Translations under genes and position numbers: made by a program
From: Planctomycetaceae bacterium
GTDB lineage: Bacteria > Planctomycetota > Planctomycetia > Pirellulales > Pirellulaceae
Direction of reading: 5' to 3'
DNA length: 10,030 nucleotides
Assembly: GCA_012965455.1 (NCBI GenBank)
Contig: DTSG01000343.1
Location: 1 to 10,030, forward strand
In this document: one piece after another, positions 1 to 5,869 of the stretch
How the letters are laid out: every line of letters starts with the position of its first letter
Position numbering within the stretch: the first letter of the stretch is position 1
The notes under the pieces: generated by a model
Told to the model about the DNA's origin: nothing
Seen by the model: only the letters and a program-made list of their open reading frames with translations
The model's database searches: none

Positions 1-1011
1 CACCGCATTGGCAAGATTGCAAACCCCAGCGCTGCTCTCATCAACAATTAGTGGCAAAAACGATTGCTGGGATTGTGGCAATTCATCGCTAGCTATATTC
101 ACACAGCCAAACCATTCAACCAATGTTTGATAAATTGATTCAGATTGCAACATCCGCTGGCTACGTGAAGATGTAACTTGAGACGCTGGCGCTAGTATCG
201 ATGCAAACATCGGCACATGTAACTGCTCGCTGTACAACGCCGCGTGTTGATAACCGACCGTGCCATGTTGACCTAAAGGTATTGCCCGCGCAGCGGTCAC
301 AATCAATAAGATCGGCTCGGACGGAGGCCGCAGAGAATAGTCTTCGAGAGCACTATACAGCGCTGCGAAACAAGTATCCGCCACACAGACTTGAGCAGCA
401 TAAGGATGACTAACTTGGAGCTGCTCATCCGGCTCCAAGGGTTGCTGCTGATGAGCCAGCGGAGGCGCCGTCACGGTGCTCGCTTCCGGATCCTCGTCAC
501 CGCGAAACATCTCACGCAATTCAACGGGAGCGTCCCAGCATTTACCGAGACTGTCGGCATGAATCCACAATAAGTCTTCTTGGTCCGCTGCTGCCGTCGT
601 TTCTAGCCAATGCAATACTTCACCAAAGAAACCTGCCATTATCGTGGATTCAATATCGGCAGCCGATTGCACATTATCAGTAAGCGGAACGTGAACCTGT
701 TGTGTAAAGGCAGCGCAACAGGGCAGCTGCAACAGTTGCGCGCTGCTTGAAATCAAAGTGCTCGTTGCACCTTTCTCGGTCAGTTGGTCCAATAACGGAA
801 CTCGACTGGGCCCAGCAATAACGGGATGTTGCCCCCGCAAGAAACTCGCATAGATTTCCGCAATATCGGTGCTGCTAGCAATCATCGATTCGGCCAATAA
901 CGAACAGGTCCCTAGTTGGTTAAATCCGGGCGTGGGAATCCAAGTGTTGCCATACGGACCTATATATTTCGCCGATAAGTGGTCTAAAACCAAAACGATT
1001 GCTCTTGCCAT
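1..1011 (-). CDS. Sulfatase-superfamily protein with degenerate active site (partial, C-terminus beyond left edge)
   Basis: Reading leftwards from an ATG at 1011-1009, the frame stays open for 337 codons to the window edge. Residues 5-34 resemble a sulfatase N-terminus (hydrophobic strand, then YGNTWIPTPGFNQLG, compare CYG...TPNLDRLA). Residues 148-161 (LLWIHADSLGKCWD) resemble the mid-domain strand with the substrate-side His. Residues 245-269 (PLGQHG, GYQHAALYSEQLHVPMF) match the conserved LGEHG...LYEELLRVPLI block. The catalytic elements are missing: only one Asp (D10, then H11) stands where DD is expected, no Cys/Ser-x-Pro-x-Arg is seen where it should lie (residues 46-50 read SSTDI), and the metal-binding Asp-His before LGxHG is A241-R242. 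It is probably a non-hydrolytic sulfatase-fold protein. There is no signal peptide, so it is likely cytoplasmic. No Shine-Dalgarno and no upstream in-frame ATG support another start. The fold call is fairly secure; the function is unknown. Confidence 0.72.
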   Translation of the reverse strand, partial: MARAIVLVLDHLSAKYIGPYGNTWIPTPGFNQLGTCSLLAESMIASSTDIAEIYASFLRGQHPVIAGPSRVPLLDQLTEKGATSTLISSSAQLLQLPCCAAFTQQVHVPLTDNVQSAADIESTIMAGFFGEVLHWLETTAAADQEDLLWIHADSLGKCWDAPVELREMFRGDEDPEASTVTAPPLAHQQQPLEPDEQLQVSHPYAAQVCVADTCFAALYSALEDYSLRPPSEPILLIVTAARAIPLGQHGTVGYQHAALYSEQLHVPMFASILAPASQVTSSRSQRMLQSESIYQTLVEWFGCVNIASDELPQSQQSFLPLIVDESSAGVCNLANAV

Positions 1012-1119
1012 GGGATTTAATGTACCAGAGATTTGAAATAACTGCTTTTCCGACAGTGGTGGTTTCTGCCTGTTCCGATAGAATATAAAAGTGTTTTCTT
1101 TTCTTGAGTTTTCTAAATC
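1012..1119. promoter_or_regulatory. Divergent intergenic region with candidate plus-strand -10 boxes
   Basis: These 108 bases separate the leftward sulfatase-like gene from the rightward acyltransferase gene, so both promoters should lie here. Two overlapping -10-like boxes on the plus strand are TAGAAT (1079-1084) and TATAAA (1084-1089), leaving a leader of about 25-35 nt before the ATG at 1120. No convincing -35 box is present at the right spacing. Nothing recognisable points to a specific regulator. Confidence 0.3.
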
Positions 1120-1725
1120 ATGCAATTAACTAGTACACTTCTTGTAGCAACCGCCAAAATCATAAGTGGCTACACGATACGGTGGGTTGATTGTCTGCCA
1201 GACACGTGCCAACGTATCTACTTTGCGAACCACACAAGTCATCTCGATGCACTTGTATTATGGGCTAGCCTACCTCGCGAAATACGCGAACTCACAAGAC
1301 CCGTCGCTGCTAAAGATTATTGGGAAAAAGGCTGGTTGCGACGGCACATCGCCAAGACATTTAATGCCTTGCTGATCGACCGCAACGAAGTTAAAGTGCA
1401 CCAAAGTCCAATCGATTTGATGATTCGAGAGATGAAAGATTGCTACTCCTTGATTATTTTCCCCGAAGGGCGTCGTAATCCTGCTGAAGAAATGATCAAA
1501 TTCAAAAGCGGTCTATTTTACCTAGCGAAAAAACGACCCGATTTAGAATTAGTTCCTGTATATTTGGATAACATGAGCCGAGTATTACCACGTGGTGAAA
1601 TTCTACCTGTCCCCTTATTGAGTCACATTACTATTGGTGCACCGATTTGGTTGGAAAAAGGCGAGACAAAACATCAGTTCCTCGATCGCGCCCGTACGGC
1701 CATTATCAACCTCAAAGATTGTTAA
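1120..1725 (+). CDS. 1-acyl-sn-glycerol-3-phosphate acyltransferase-like protein (PlsC/LPLAT family)
   Basis: This 201-residue protein carries the lysophospholipid acyltransferase signatures in order: NHTSHLD at 37-43 (the NHx4D catalytic His-Asp pair, H38 and D43), a basic region near 60-76, FPEGRR at 114-119 (phosphate-binding FPEG motif), and a following KFKSGLFYLA and VPVYL strand (128-149). The family moves an acyl chain onto the sn-2 position of lysophosphatidic acid at the inner membrane face, giving phosphatidic acid. The protein is shorter than typical PlsC (about 240 residues) and has no strong N-terminal membrane helix, so another acyl acceptor is possible. The next gene, 18 nt downstream, encodes a CdsA-like enzyme that would use phosphatidic acid, which supports a phospholipid role. 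The start is the first ATG that keeps the family N-terminus; its ribosome site is weak. Confidence 0.85.
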   Translation: MQLTSTLLVATAKIISGYTIRWVDCLPDTCQRIYFANHTSHLDALVLWASLPREIRELTRPVAAKDYWEKGWLRRHIAKTFNALLIDRNEVKVHQSPIDLMIREMKDCYSLIIFPEGRRNPAEEMIKFKSGLFYLAKKRPDLELVPVYLDNMSRVLPRGEILPVPLLSHITIGAPIWLEKGETKHQFLDRARTAIINLKDC

Positions 1726-1743
1726 GGACAGTATAATAATCTG

Positions 1744-2853
1744 ATGCTTAACTTATTCCATCAATTTCTGTGGGCCTTTGTCGACGTTAAACGCGTGTTG
1801 AACCTGCCATTTGATGAACCAACCGCTTGGCTCATCGCGACAGTGATGTTGCTGCTGATCCTCGCCTCGGCTGCCGGCAAACTGCTTGACGGTACTTCCG
1901 AACAACGCCTTAACACCGCTATCGTTCGCTCGTTTAATCAACGCATCCGTTCGTGGTGGCTCATGTCAGCCGTGCTGATCGCCGGTTTGTTCATTGGCGA
2001 ACATGGAACGGTCGTTCTCTTCGGCTTGATCGGCTTCTGGGCTCTCCGCGAATTCATTACCATGACGCCAACTCGACGCAGTGATCATCGAACACTGTTT
2101 TGGGTTTTAGTTGTCTTTACGCCATTGCAGTTTTTTCTAGTCGCTATTCAAGGCGAGCTATTCCTGATCGCGATACCAATCTACGCATCGCTCTTCATCC
2201 CCGCTCGAATTGCGATGGCGAACGATGCAAAACGTTTCTTAGAACGATCCGCAAAAATACAAATTGGCTTGTTGATTTGTGTCTATGCTCTGAGTTTTGC
2301 ACCCGCCATTCTTTACCTCGATCTCGGATCCAATAAACAACCGAATGTCGAAATTGACGCTCCTGTTACAATCGAATCTGCGGCGAATGAGGCTGCCCAG
2401 AGGACATCGTGGAGTCACGTCAAAGACAGTGATGGAAATGACATCAATCGCAATAAGGGATTGTTGTTTTTCTTTGTTCTGATCACTCAACTTAACGATG
2501 TGTTGCAATACGCTTGGGGGAAACTCTTGGGCAAAAACATCATCGCCCCACGGATCAATACTAGTCGTACGTGGGAGGGTGTCATTGGCGGAGCGGCAAC
2601 TTCAGCATTGCTCGGGGCCCTATTCTCCTGGGTGACTCCATTTTTGTTTTGGCAAGCTGCGATTATGGCGATTGTGATTTCGTTTATGGGCTTTGCCGGC
2701 GGGATGACAATGTCAGCCATCAAACGCGATCGTGGGGTCAAAGATTATGGCACTTTGGTACAAGGCCATGCTGGTATCCTAGATCGCATCGATTCGTTAT
2801 GCTTTGCAGCCCCAGTGTTTTATCACCTCACCAAAGTATTCTTCGCCATCTAA
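1744..2853 (+). CDS. cdsA: Phosphatidate cytidylyltransferase (CDP-diacylglycerol synthase family)
   Basis: This multi-spanning membrane protein of 369 residues ends in the CdsA signature: S324, K327-R328, K333-D334, G341-H342-A343-G344, D347-R348 and D350, matching SxxKRxxxxKDxxxxxxxHGGxxDRxD except that the second Gly of HGG is shifted to HAG. Upstream are ND...YAWGKLLGKN (251-265) and SRTWEGVIGG (274-283), both family hallmarks. The reaction is CTP plus phosphatidate to CDP-diacylglycerol and pyrophosphate. It is longer than common CdsA proteins (about 270-300 residues), with an N-terminal hydrophobic extension and a polar, acidic loop at roughly 196-238. This fits the larger CdsA-like variants often paired with a PlsC-like gene; a second, canonical CdsA may exist elsewhere. 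An AAGGA at 1724-1728 is 15 nt from the ATG, too far for a good Shine-Dalgarno, so coupling to the upstream gene is likely. Confidence 0.88.
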   Translation: MLNLFHQFLWAFVDVKRVLNLPFDEPTAWLIATVMLLLILASAAGKLLDGTSEQRLNTAIVRSFNQRIRSWWLMSAVLIAGLFIGEHGTVVLFGLIGFWALREFITMTPTRRSDHRTLFWVLVVFTPLQFFLVAIQGELFLIAIPIYASLFIPARIAMANDAKRFLERSAKIQIGLLICVYALSFAPAILYLDLGSNKQPNVEIDAPVTIESAANEAAQRTSWSHVKDSDGNDINRNKGLLFFFVLITQLNDVLQYAWGKLLGKNIIAPRINTSRTWEGVIGGAATSALLGALFSWVTPFLFWQAAIMAIVISFMGFAGGMTMSAIKRDRGVKDYGTLVQGHAGILDRIDSLCFAAPVFYHLTKVFFAI

Positions 2854-3197
2854 GCACTGCCAGCAGGCAATCCGGATGGGCAGCTCATCAAGTGATAATG
2901 CAAATGAAAAACCGTTTGCCCAGCTCCAGCACCACAGTTTGTGATCACTCGATACCCGCCAGCGATTAATTCAAACTCGCGAGCTAAATCACGTATCACT
3001 AGTTGCAAATGTCCCAACAGTGATTCATCCTCGGCAGAAATATCATCGAGTGATTTGATTTCTTTTTTGGGGATAATCAAAAGGTGCGTAGGGGCTTGAG
3101 GGTTTGCATCTTCAAATGCTAAACACAGCGCGTCCTCGTAAACAATATCTGCTGGAATTTCACGGTCAATGATGCGTTTAAAGATACTCTTTTCCAT
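2850..3197 (-). CDS. HIT-family (HinT-like) purine nucleoside phosphoramidase/hydrolase
   Basis: At 115 residues this is the standard size for a HinT-like protein. It begins SIFKRIIDREIPA (4-16), continues VYEDALCLAFEDANPQAPTHLLIIPKK in two blocks (19-45), and ends with GQTVFHLHYHLMS (93-105) holding the His-x-His-x-His triad H98/H100/H102; H100 corresponds to the nucleophile in characterised HINT enzymes. These enzymes cleave AMP from phosphoramidates and aminoacyl-adenylates in the cytoplasm. The zinc Cys pair seen near the N-terminus of some HIT proteins is absent. The ATG overlaps the stop codon of the upstream Trm112-like gene (TAATG), implying translational coupling. The stop overlaps the cdsA stop on the other strand by 4 bases. 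The substrate is unknown. Confidence 0.88.
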   Translation of the reverse strand: MEKSIFKRIIDREIPADIVYEDALCLAFEDANPQAPTHLLIIPKKEIKSLDDISAEDESLLGHLQLVIRDLAREFELIAGGYRVITNCGAGAGQTVFHLHYHLMSCPSGLPAGSA

Positions 3198-3487
3198 TAT
3201 TCAGATCCCTCTGTAGTTTTCTGATCGAGTTGCTCCAGTTGCTCCAGATCTATCGCATCGTCAGGATTCATATCTGGAATGTTTTCGTACACGGGCATCA
3301 AAAGTGATCCATCTGCATTTACCAACCCACTGTCTAGAGGCCGCGTTAGCGTCTCCATAACTCGTGACTGCATCTTTCCCCTAGCGATAGCCACGTTGAC
3401 GCTTTCGATCACCGCCTGATCTGCAATCTGCAATTGTGATTGCGTCGTAGGACAGCGGAGAATGGAAAGTAATTGAGGGTGAATCAT
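3197..3487 (-). CDS. Trm112-like small protein (UPF0434/Trm112p domain)
   Basis: The 96-residue product opens with IHPQLLSILRCP, the usual start of Trm112p-domain proteins, and ends the domain with GLVNADGSLLMPVYENIPDM (in the family, ..DGxxYPIxDGIPxM), followed by an acidic Leu/Gln/Asp-rich tail. Characterised Trm112 acts as an activating partner of methyltransferases; most bacterial relatives are uncharacterised. Only one Cys (in RCP) remains of the zinc ligands, so metal binding is doubtful. It is longer than the roughly 60-residue bacterial YcaR type because of an insert between the two motifs. The ATG at 3487 is preferred over an in-frame TTG at 3583, because the extra residues do not resemble the family and the TTG lies inside the terminator of the preceding gene. 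It precedes the HIT gene with a one-base stop/start overlap. Confidence 0.78.
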   Translation of the reverse strand: MIHPQLLSILRCPTTQSQLQIADQAVIESVNVAIARGKMQSRVMETLTRPLDSGLVNADGSLLMPVYENIPDMNPDDAIDLEQLEQLDQKTTEGSE

Positions 3488-3581
3488 TGGAGATTTATTA
3501 TTGAATTGCGGTTGATCATAGAACTGGCTAACAATATTCAGCACATTGTACTCTAATTCGCAGGCCTTAAACGCGGCAAAC

Positions 3582-3621
3582 AAAAAAGGGACACCAGACC
3601 GCAGAATAGCGGTGGTGTCCC
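3582..3621 (-). terminator. Intrinsic terminator after the 100-residue orphan gene
   Basis: Read on the minus strand, GGGACACCA and CCGC pair with GCGG and TGGTGTCCC (arms at 3613-3621 and 3588-3596 plus an inner 4-bp stem and a hexanucleotide loop), with a 2-nt bulge on one side. Six Ts follow directly (3587-3582). A GC-rich perfect 9-bp outer stem next to a T-run is the classic Rho-independent form. It closes the minus-strand gene ending at 3731 and isolates it from the Trm112-HIT pair, which must then have its own promoter in 3488-3581. Confidence 0.9.
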
Positions 3622-3730
3622 TTCATGTACGAGGAGAATAATCAAGTAAGAGAGAGAGAAGTAGATCGTTTTCCGTCGTATTGTGTGTGTACTGCTTTCG
3701 TTAAACTTGCACAGCGTGCACAACAAAAGG
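3622..3730 (-). other. 3' untranslated stretch with short dinucleotide tracts
   Basis: Between the stop codon at 3731 and the terminator stem lie 109 bases of probable 3' UTR. They contain a GA-rich run at about 3648-3661, a short TG run near 3681-3690, and a small hairpin TGCAC-AGC-GTGCA around 3709-3721. No coding sequence is apparent. A long 3' UTR ahead of a strong terminator could host regulatory RNA, but nothing specific is recognised. Confidence 0.3.
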
Positions 3731-4033
3731 CTAATGGGTCTCGGTAGCTTCCATCGAATCAGATTTTTTGCGTTTGGAAGTGGAGCTATATGACCACTCT
3801 TTGGTCATTTCCTCGAACACTGTCGGGGTTTCATACCGAACGACCTGCGGGCCATCCGCCATGGGACCAATAAGACCGCTAAGAATTGGAAGACCACGGA
3901 GCGTTAAATCCGTACTACAGTCGTCCATGCCAATTTGGTTGAATTCTTTTGTAAGTGCACGTTCACTAAGAAAGTCACTCATTAGTAAAGAATCCTTCGG
4001 TCCACTGGAAACTACTCGAAATGTTTTATTCAT
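3731..4033 (-). CDS. Hypothetical protein, about 100 residues, polar with Lys/Ser-rich tail
   Basis: I do not recognise this protein. From the ATG at 4033 it encodes 100 residues: MNKTFRVVSSGPKDSLLM at the start, a middle part with conserved-looking GLPILSGLIGPM, a short PTVFEEM block, and a Lys/Ser-rich, Glu-containing tail ending MEATETH. It has no membrane segment, no signal peptide and few Cys (one). An in-frame GTG at 4225 would add 64 residues, but that extension is Cys/Phe-rich and does not read like a protein N-terminus, so I prefer 4033. No Shine-Dalgarno precedes the ATG. A strong terminator 110 bases after the stop is the main evidence that it is a transcribed gene of its own. A lineage-restricted planctomycete protein is the likeliest identity, but this is inference. 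Confidence 0.55.
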   Translation of the reverse strand: MNKTFRVVSSGPKDSLLMSDFLSERALTKEFNQIGMDDCSTDLTLRGLPILSGLIGPMADGPQVVRYETPTVFEEMTKEWSYSSTSKRKKSDSMEATETH

Positions 4034-4387
4034 CGTTTTATCCACATCAAAAATACTAAATCGATTTTCGCATAACTGGAACGTTAAAAAGTTTATTGTG
4101 ATGGAGCACAATTCGTCCCAGCAAAACAGACATCGACCTGCCCTGTAGCCAAACCGTAAAATAAATGCAGACGGTGATATCATGGGTACGTTTGCACAAA
4201 TCGGTGCAATATGCTCGAGCGGCACACGTGGTACAACCTACATTGAAGTCTGCCCGCCACACGCCGCAGTGCCCTCTGTAACCGTCGCAACACGTCCTAA
4301 CCGGACTACCTAGAACACGTATTTCCGATTATTCCGATCCTAGTAACTATTCCCAATTCAACCCACATTTCGATTATCAGAGGGCAT
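4034..4387. other. Intergenic region, 354 bases, no gene recognised
   Basis: This gap lies between the orphan gene at 3731-4033 and the Nudix gene. It should hold the promoter of the orphan gene and the end of the fabI-Nudix transcript. A weak minus-strand -10-like TAGTAT sits at 4058-4053 without a good -35. A small perfect hairpin TTGCAC-aaatcg-GTGCAA occupies 4192-4209 but lacks a T-run, so it is not a clear terminator. No tRNA, repeat or conserved reading frame is seen; frames open here lack protein-like composition. Confidence 0.4.
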
Positions 4388-4798
4388 TCATTCGCGGATT
4401 GGTCGGACAATATCTCGCTGACTTCGCAGTTGCTCAACAATGGCAGTGTTGGCTTCGGGAAAAGCCAACTCAGCAAGCTGCTCCCGATCGACCCAACAAA
4501 ACGGCTGGTTTAGAGCACACGAAGTTGTCTGTGGCTCACAAGCGATAAAACTCAGCTGCAAATCACCATGTTTATAAGAATGCTCTACTGTCAAATAACG
4601 ACCAACCGCAGCCACAGTAACACCAGTCTCTTCGAAACACTCGCGTACAGCCGCCTCTAAATCCGATTCCCCCGCTTCGATTTTACCGCCAGGAAACTCC
4701 CAAAAACCAGCAAGAACTTGATCTTGGGACCGTTGCCCAACAAGAAAACGATCACCGTTTTTTACTACGGCGATCGCTATTTTGGTTGGTTTCGTCAT
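4388..4798 (-). CDS. Nudix hydrolase, MutT-like (8-oxo-dGTPase family)
   Basis: The 136-residue protein starts with a KIAIAVVKNGDRFLVGQRS strand and contains a perfect Nudix box, Gx5Ex7REx2EExG, from G38 to G59 (E44, R52-E53, E56-E57 as metal ligands and general base region). The preceding AGFWEFPGGKIE is typical of MutT proper, which hydrolyses 8-oxo-dGTP to the monophosphate and protects against A:T to C:G mutation. Length and the C-terminal CWVDREQLAEL block also fit MutT. Other Nudix substrates cannot be excluded by sequence. It lies 18 nt downstream of fabI on the same strand, with a modest AGGT 8 nt before the ATG, so the two are probably cotranscribed. No functional link to fatty acid synthesis is evident. 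Confidence 0.88.
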   Translation of the reverse strand: MTKPTKIAIAVVKNGDRFLVGQRSQDQVLAGFWEFPGGKIEAGESDLEAAVRECFEETGVTVAAVGRYLTVEHSYKHGDLQLSFIACEPQTTSCALNQPFCWVDREQLAELAFPEANTAIVEQLRSQRDIVRPIRE

Positions 4799-4816
4799 GA
4801 TGCTAGACCTGTGACT

Positions 4817-5653
4817 TTACGATTGCTGCTGCAGCTCTCGTACTTTGTCTAGCAAACGACCGGGAGAGCCCATTGCGTTGTAGCCGCCGTCGACATGCAG
4901 AATCTCGCCGGTAATTCCATTGGCACAATCCGAGAGCAAGAAAGCCCCAGTCCGGCCAACTTCTTCGTGTGTAATGTTCCTACATGTAGGTGCGATATCT
5001 TGATACATCGCAAGCATTTCACCCACTCCAGCAGCTGAGCCAGCAAGAGTTTTTAAGGGGCCAGCACTCAGTGCATTGACTCGAATCCCTCGTGGGCCGA
5101 GATCATACGCTAAGTACCGCATCGACGCGTCTAGGGCTGCTTTGCAAATGCCCATCACGTTATAGCCAGGCACACACTTTTCACCACCAAAGTATGTCAT
5201 CGTAGCAATCGCACCACCATCGTTCATGATATGGCGGGCGGCATTTGCGACAGCGATCAAACTGTAGGCACTGATTTCCATCGCCATGTTAAAACCAGCG
5301 CGGCTCGTTTCAATAGTATCACGCGACAAGTCTGCGCGATCGGCATAGGCAATCGAGTGTAACAAAAAGTCGATCTTGCCGAATTCAGCTTCCGCGGTTT
5401 TCATGACCTCAGCAATGTTCTCATCGTCTTGCACATTCAAAGGAACCACAAACTTGGTTTTCTCAGGATACTGATCGGTACACTTGGTAACGCGACGACG
5501 ATTCTTGCACTTTTCGTCACCCGGTGGGTCCGGCAAGTGTGTAAATCCAACTTCGCCGCCGGCGTCCATAATCGTTTTAGCAATTGCCCAGGCAATCGAA
5601 CGATTATTGGCAACACCTAGAACTAAACCTTTTTTCCCGTCGAACATTCCCAT
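4817..5653 (-). CDS. fabI: Enoyl-[acyl-carrier-protein] reductase (FabI type)
   Basis: This 278-residue short-chain dehydrogenase reduces trans-2-enoyl-ACP in the last step of each fatty acid elongation cycle. The cofactor motif is GVANNRSIAWAIAK (13-26). HSIAYA (99-104) matches the FabI HSIGFA block. Y154, Y164 and K171 reproduce the spacing of E. coli Y146, Y156 and K163, with the FabI-specific PGYNVMGICK around the catalytic Tyr-Lys. The C-terminus TGEILHVDGGYNAMG is also characteristic. It is somewhat longer than usual (about 260) because of a Lys/Arg-rich loop after the second strand (residues 41-58, including KNRRR). The start ATG at 5653 has an AAGGG 9 nt upstream (5667-5663), one of the few good ribosome sites in the window. 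An ATG two codons later is an alternative. It probably leads an operon with the Nudix gene. Confidence 0.95.
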   Translation of the reverse strand: MGMFDGKKGLVLGVANNRSIAWAIAKTIMDAGGEVGFTHLPDPPGDEKCKNRRRVTKCTDQYPEKTKFVVPLNVQDDENIAEVMKTAEAEFGKIDFLLHSIAYADRADLSRDTIETSRAGFNMAMEISAYSLIAVANAARHIMNDGGAIATMTYFGGEKCVPGYNVMGICKAALDASMRYLAYDLGPRGIRVNALSAGPLKTLAGSAAGVGEMLAMYQDIAPTCRNITHEEVGRTGAFLLSDCANGITGEILHVDGGYNAMGSPGRLLDKVRELQQQS

Positions 5654-5662
5654 CCGTTGTTT

Positions 5663-5667
5663 CCCTT
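5663..5667 (-). promoter_or_regulatory. Shine-Dalgarno of fabI
   Basis: AAGGG on the minus strand, 9 nt before the ATG at 5653. It supports this start over codons further upstream and stands out because most genes here lack such a site. Confidence 0.6.
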
Positions 5668-5710
5668 ACTTATTATTTCTATTGCAATAACAATCAACTT
5701 CGATTGTGCA

Positions 5711-5738
5711 TTGATAGGCTTTATACGTTAGATAGAAT
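5711..5738 (+). promoter_or_regulatory. Candidate plus-strand sigma70-type promoter
   Basis: TTGATA (5711-5716) and TAGAAT (5733-5738) are separated by 16 nt; each differs from the consensus TTGACA/TATAAT at one position. Transcription would begin near 5745 and run into the plus-strand terminator ending at about 5915, with no open reading frame of note between. The same stretch on the minus strand also holds TATAAA (5725-5720), a possible -10 for fabI, so the assignment to either strand is uncertain. Confidence 0.42.
5720..5725 (-). promoter_or_regulatory. Candidate -10 box of the fabI promoter
   Basis: TATAAA on the minus strand, about 67 nt before the fabI ATG. Only a poor -35 match (TTTCAA, 5747-5742) is found at a 16-nt spacing, so the call is tentative; the fabI promoter must nevertheless lie within this intergenic region. 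Confidence 0.25.
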
Positions 5739-5809
5739 ACCTTGAAACCACGAAAAACGGTAGGGAGAACCTTGATTTTAGGAGGAAACGCAACGGAACG
5801 AGCGGCCAC

Positions 5810-5824
5810 AGGGGGACAGCCCCT
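5810..5824. repeat. REP-like palindrome
   Basis: AGGGG-GACAG-CCCCT is a compact GC-rich hairpin with a 5-nt loop. The motif CAGGGGGACAGCCCC resembles the GGGGACnGTCCCC palindromes typical of REP sequences mobilised by REP-associated (RAYT) transposases. Its place between the inverted repeat and a T-rich tract (5830-5838) is noteworthy. Only one copy is visible here, so its repeat nature is inferred from resemblance. Confidence 0.45.
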
Positions 5825-5869
5825 ACGGTTTGTTTTTTAGAGATGCTGTCGAGCGTTACGCACCAGCTG

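Noticed and set aside
201..573. Two short plus-strand reading frames at 201-413 and 391-573
   Set aside because: They lie antisense within the sulfatase-like gene, whose protein shows recognisable family blocks; the two products have no protein-like composition or domain.
2571..2969. 132-codon plus-strand frame starting inside cdsA and crossing into the HIT gene
   Set aside because: It overlaps the conserved CdsA signature in another frame and runs antisense into the HIT motif; its composition is not protein-like.
3488..3583. N-terminal extension of the Trm112-like protein from a TTG codon
   Set aside because: The extra 32 residues do not match the family, and the TTG falls in the T-run of the upstream terminator, so it would not be transcribed from a start further up.
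3645..3725. GA and TG dinucleotide runs considered as a CRISPR-like or satellite array
   Set aside because: The runs are only about 8-14 bases, with no repeated unit-spacer pattern; at most simple low-complexity sequence in a 3' UTR.
4192..4209. TTGCAC-aaatcg-GTGCAA hairpin considered as a terminator for the fabI-Nudix transcript
   Set aside because: The stem is only 6 bp and no T-run follows on either strand; chance or a weak operator-like palindrome is equally likely.
4034..4225. N-terminal extension of the orphan protein from a GTG at 4225
   Set aside because: The added 64 residues are Cys/Phe-rich and unlike the rest of the protein; an ATG at 4033 gives a more natural start.
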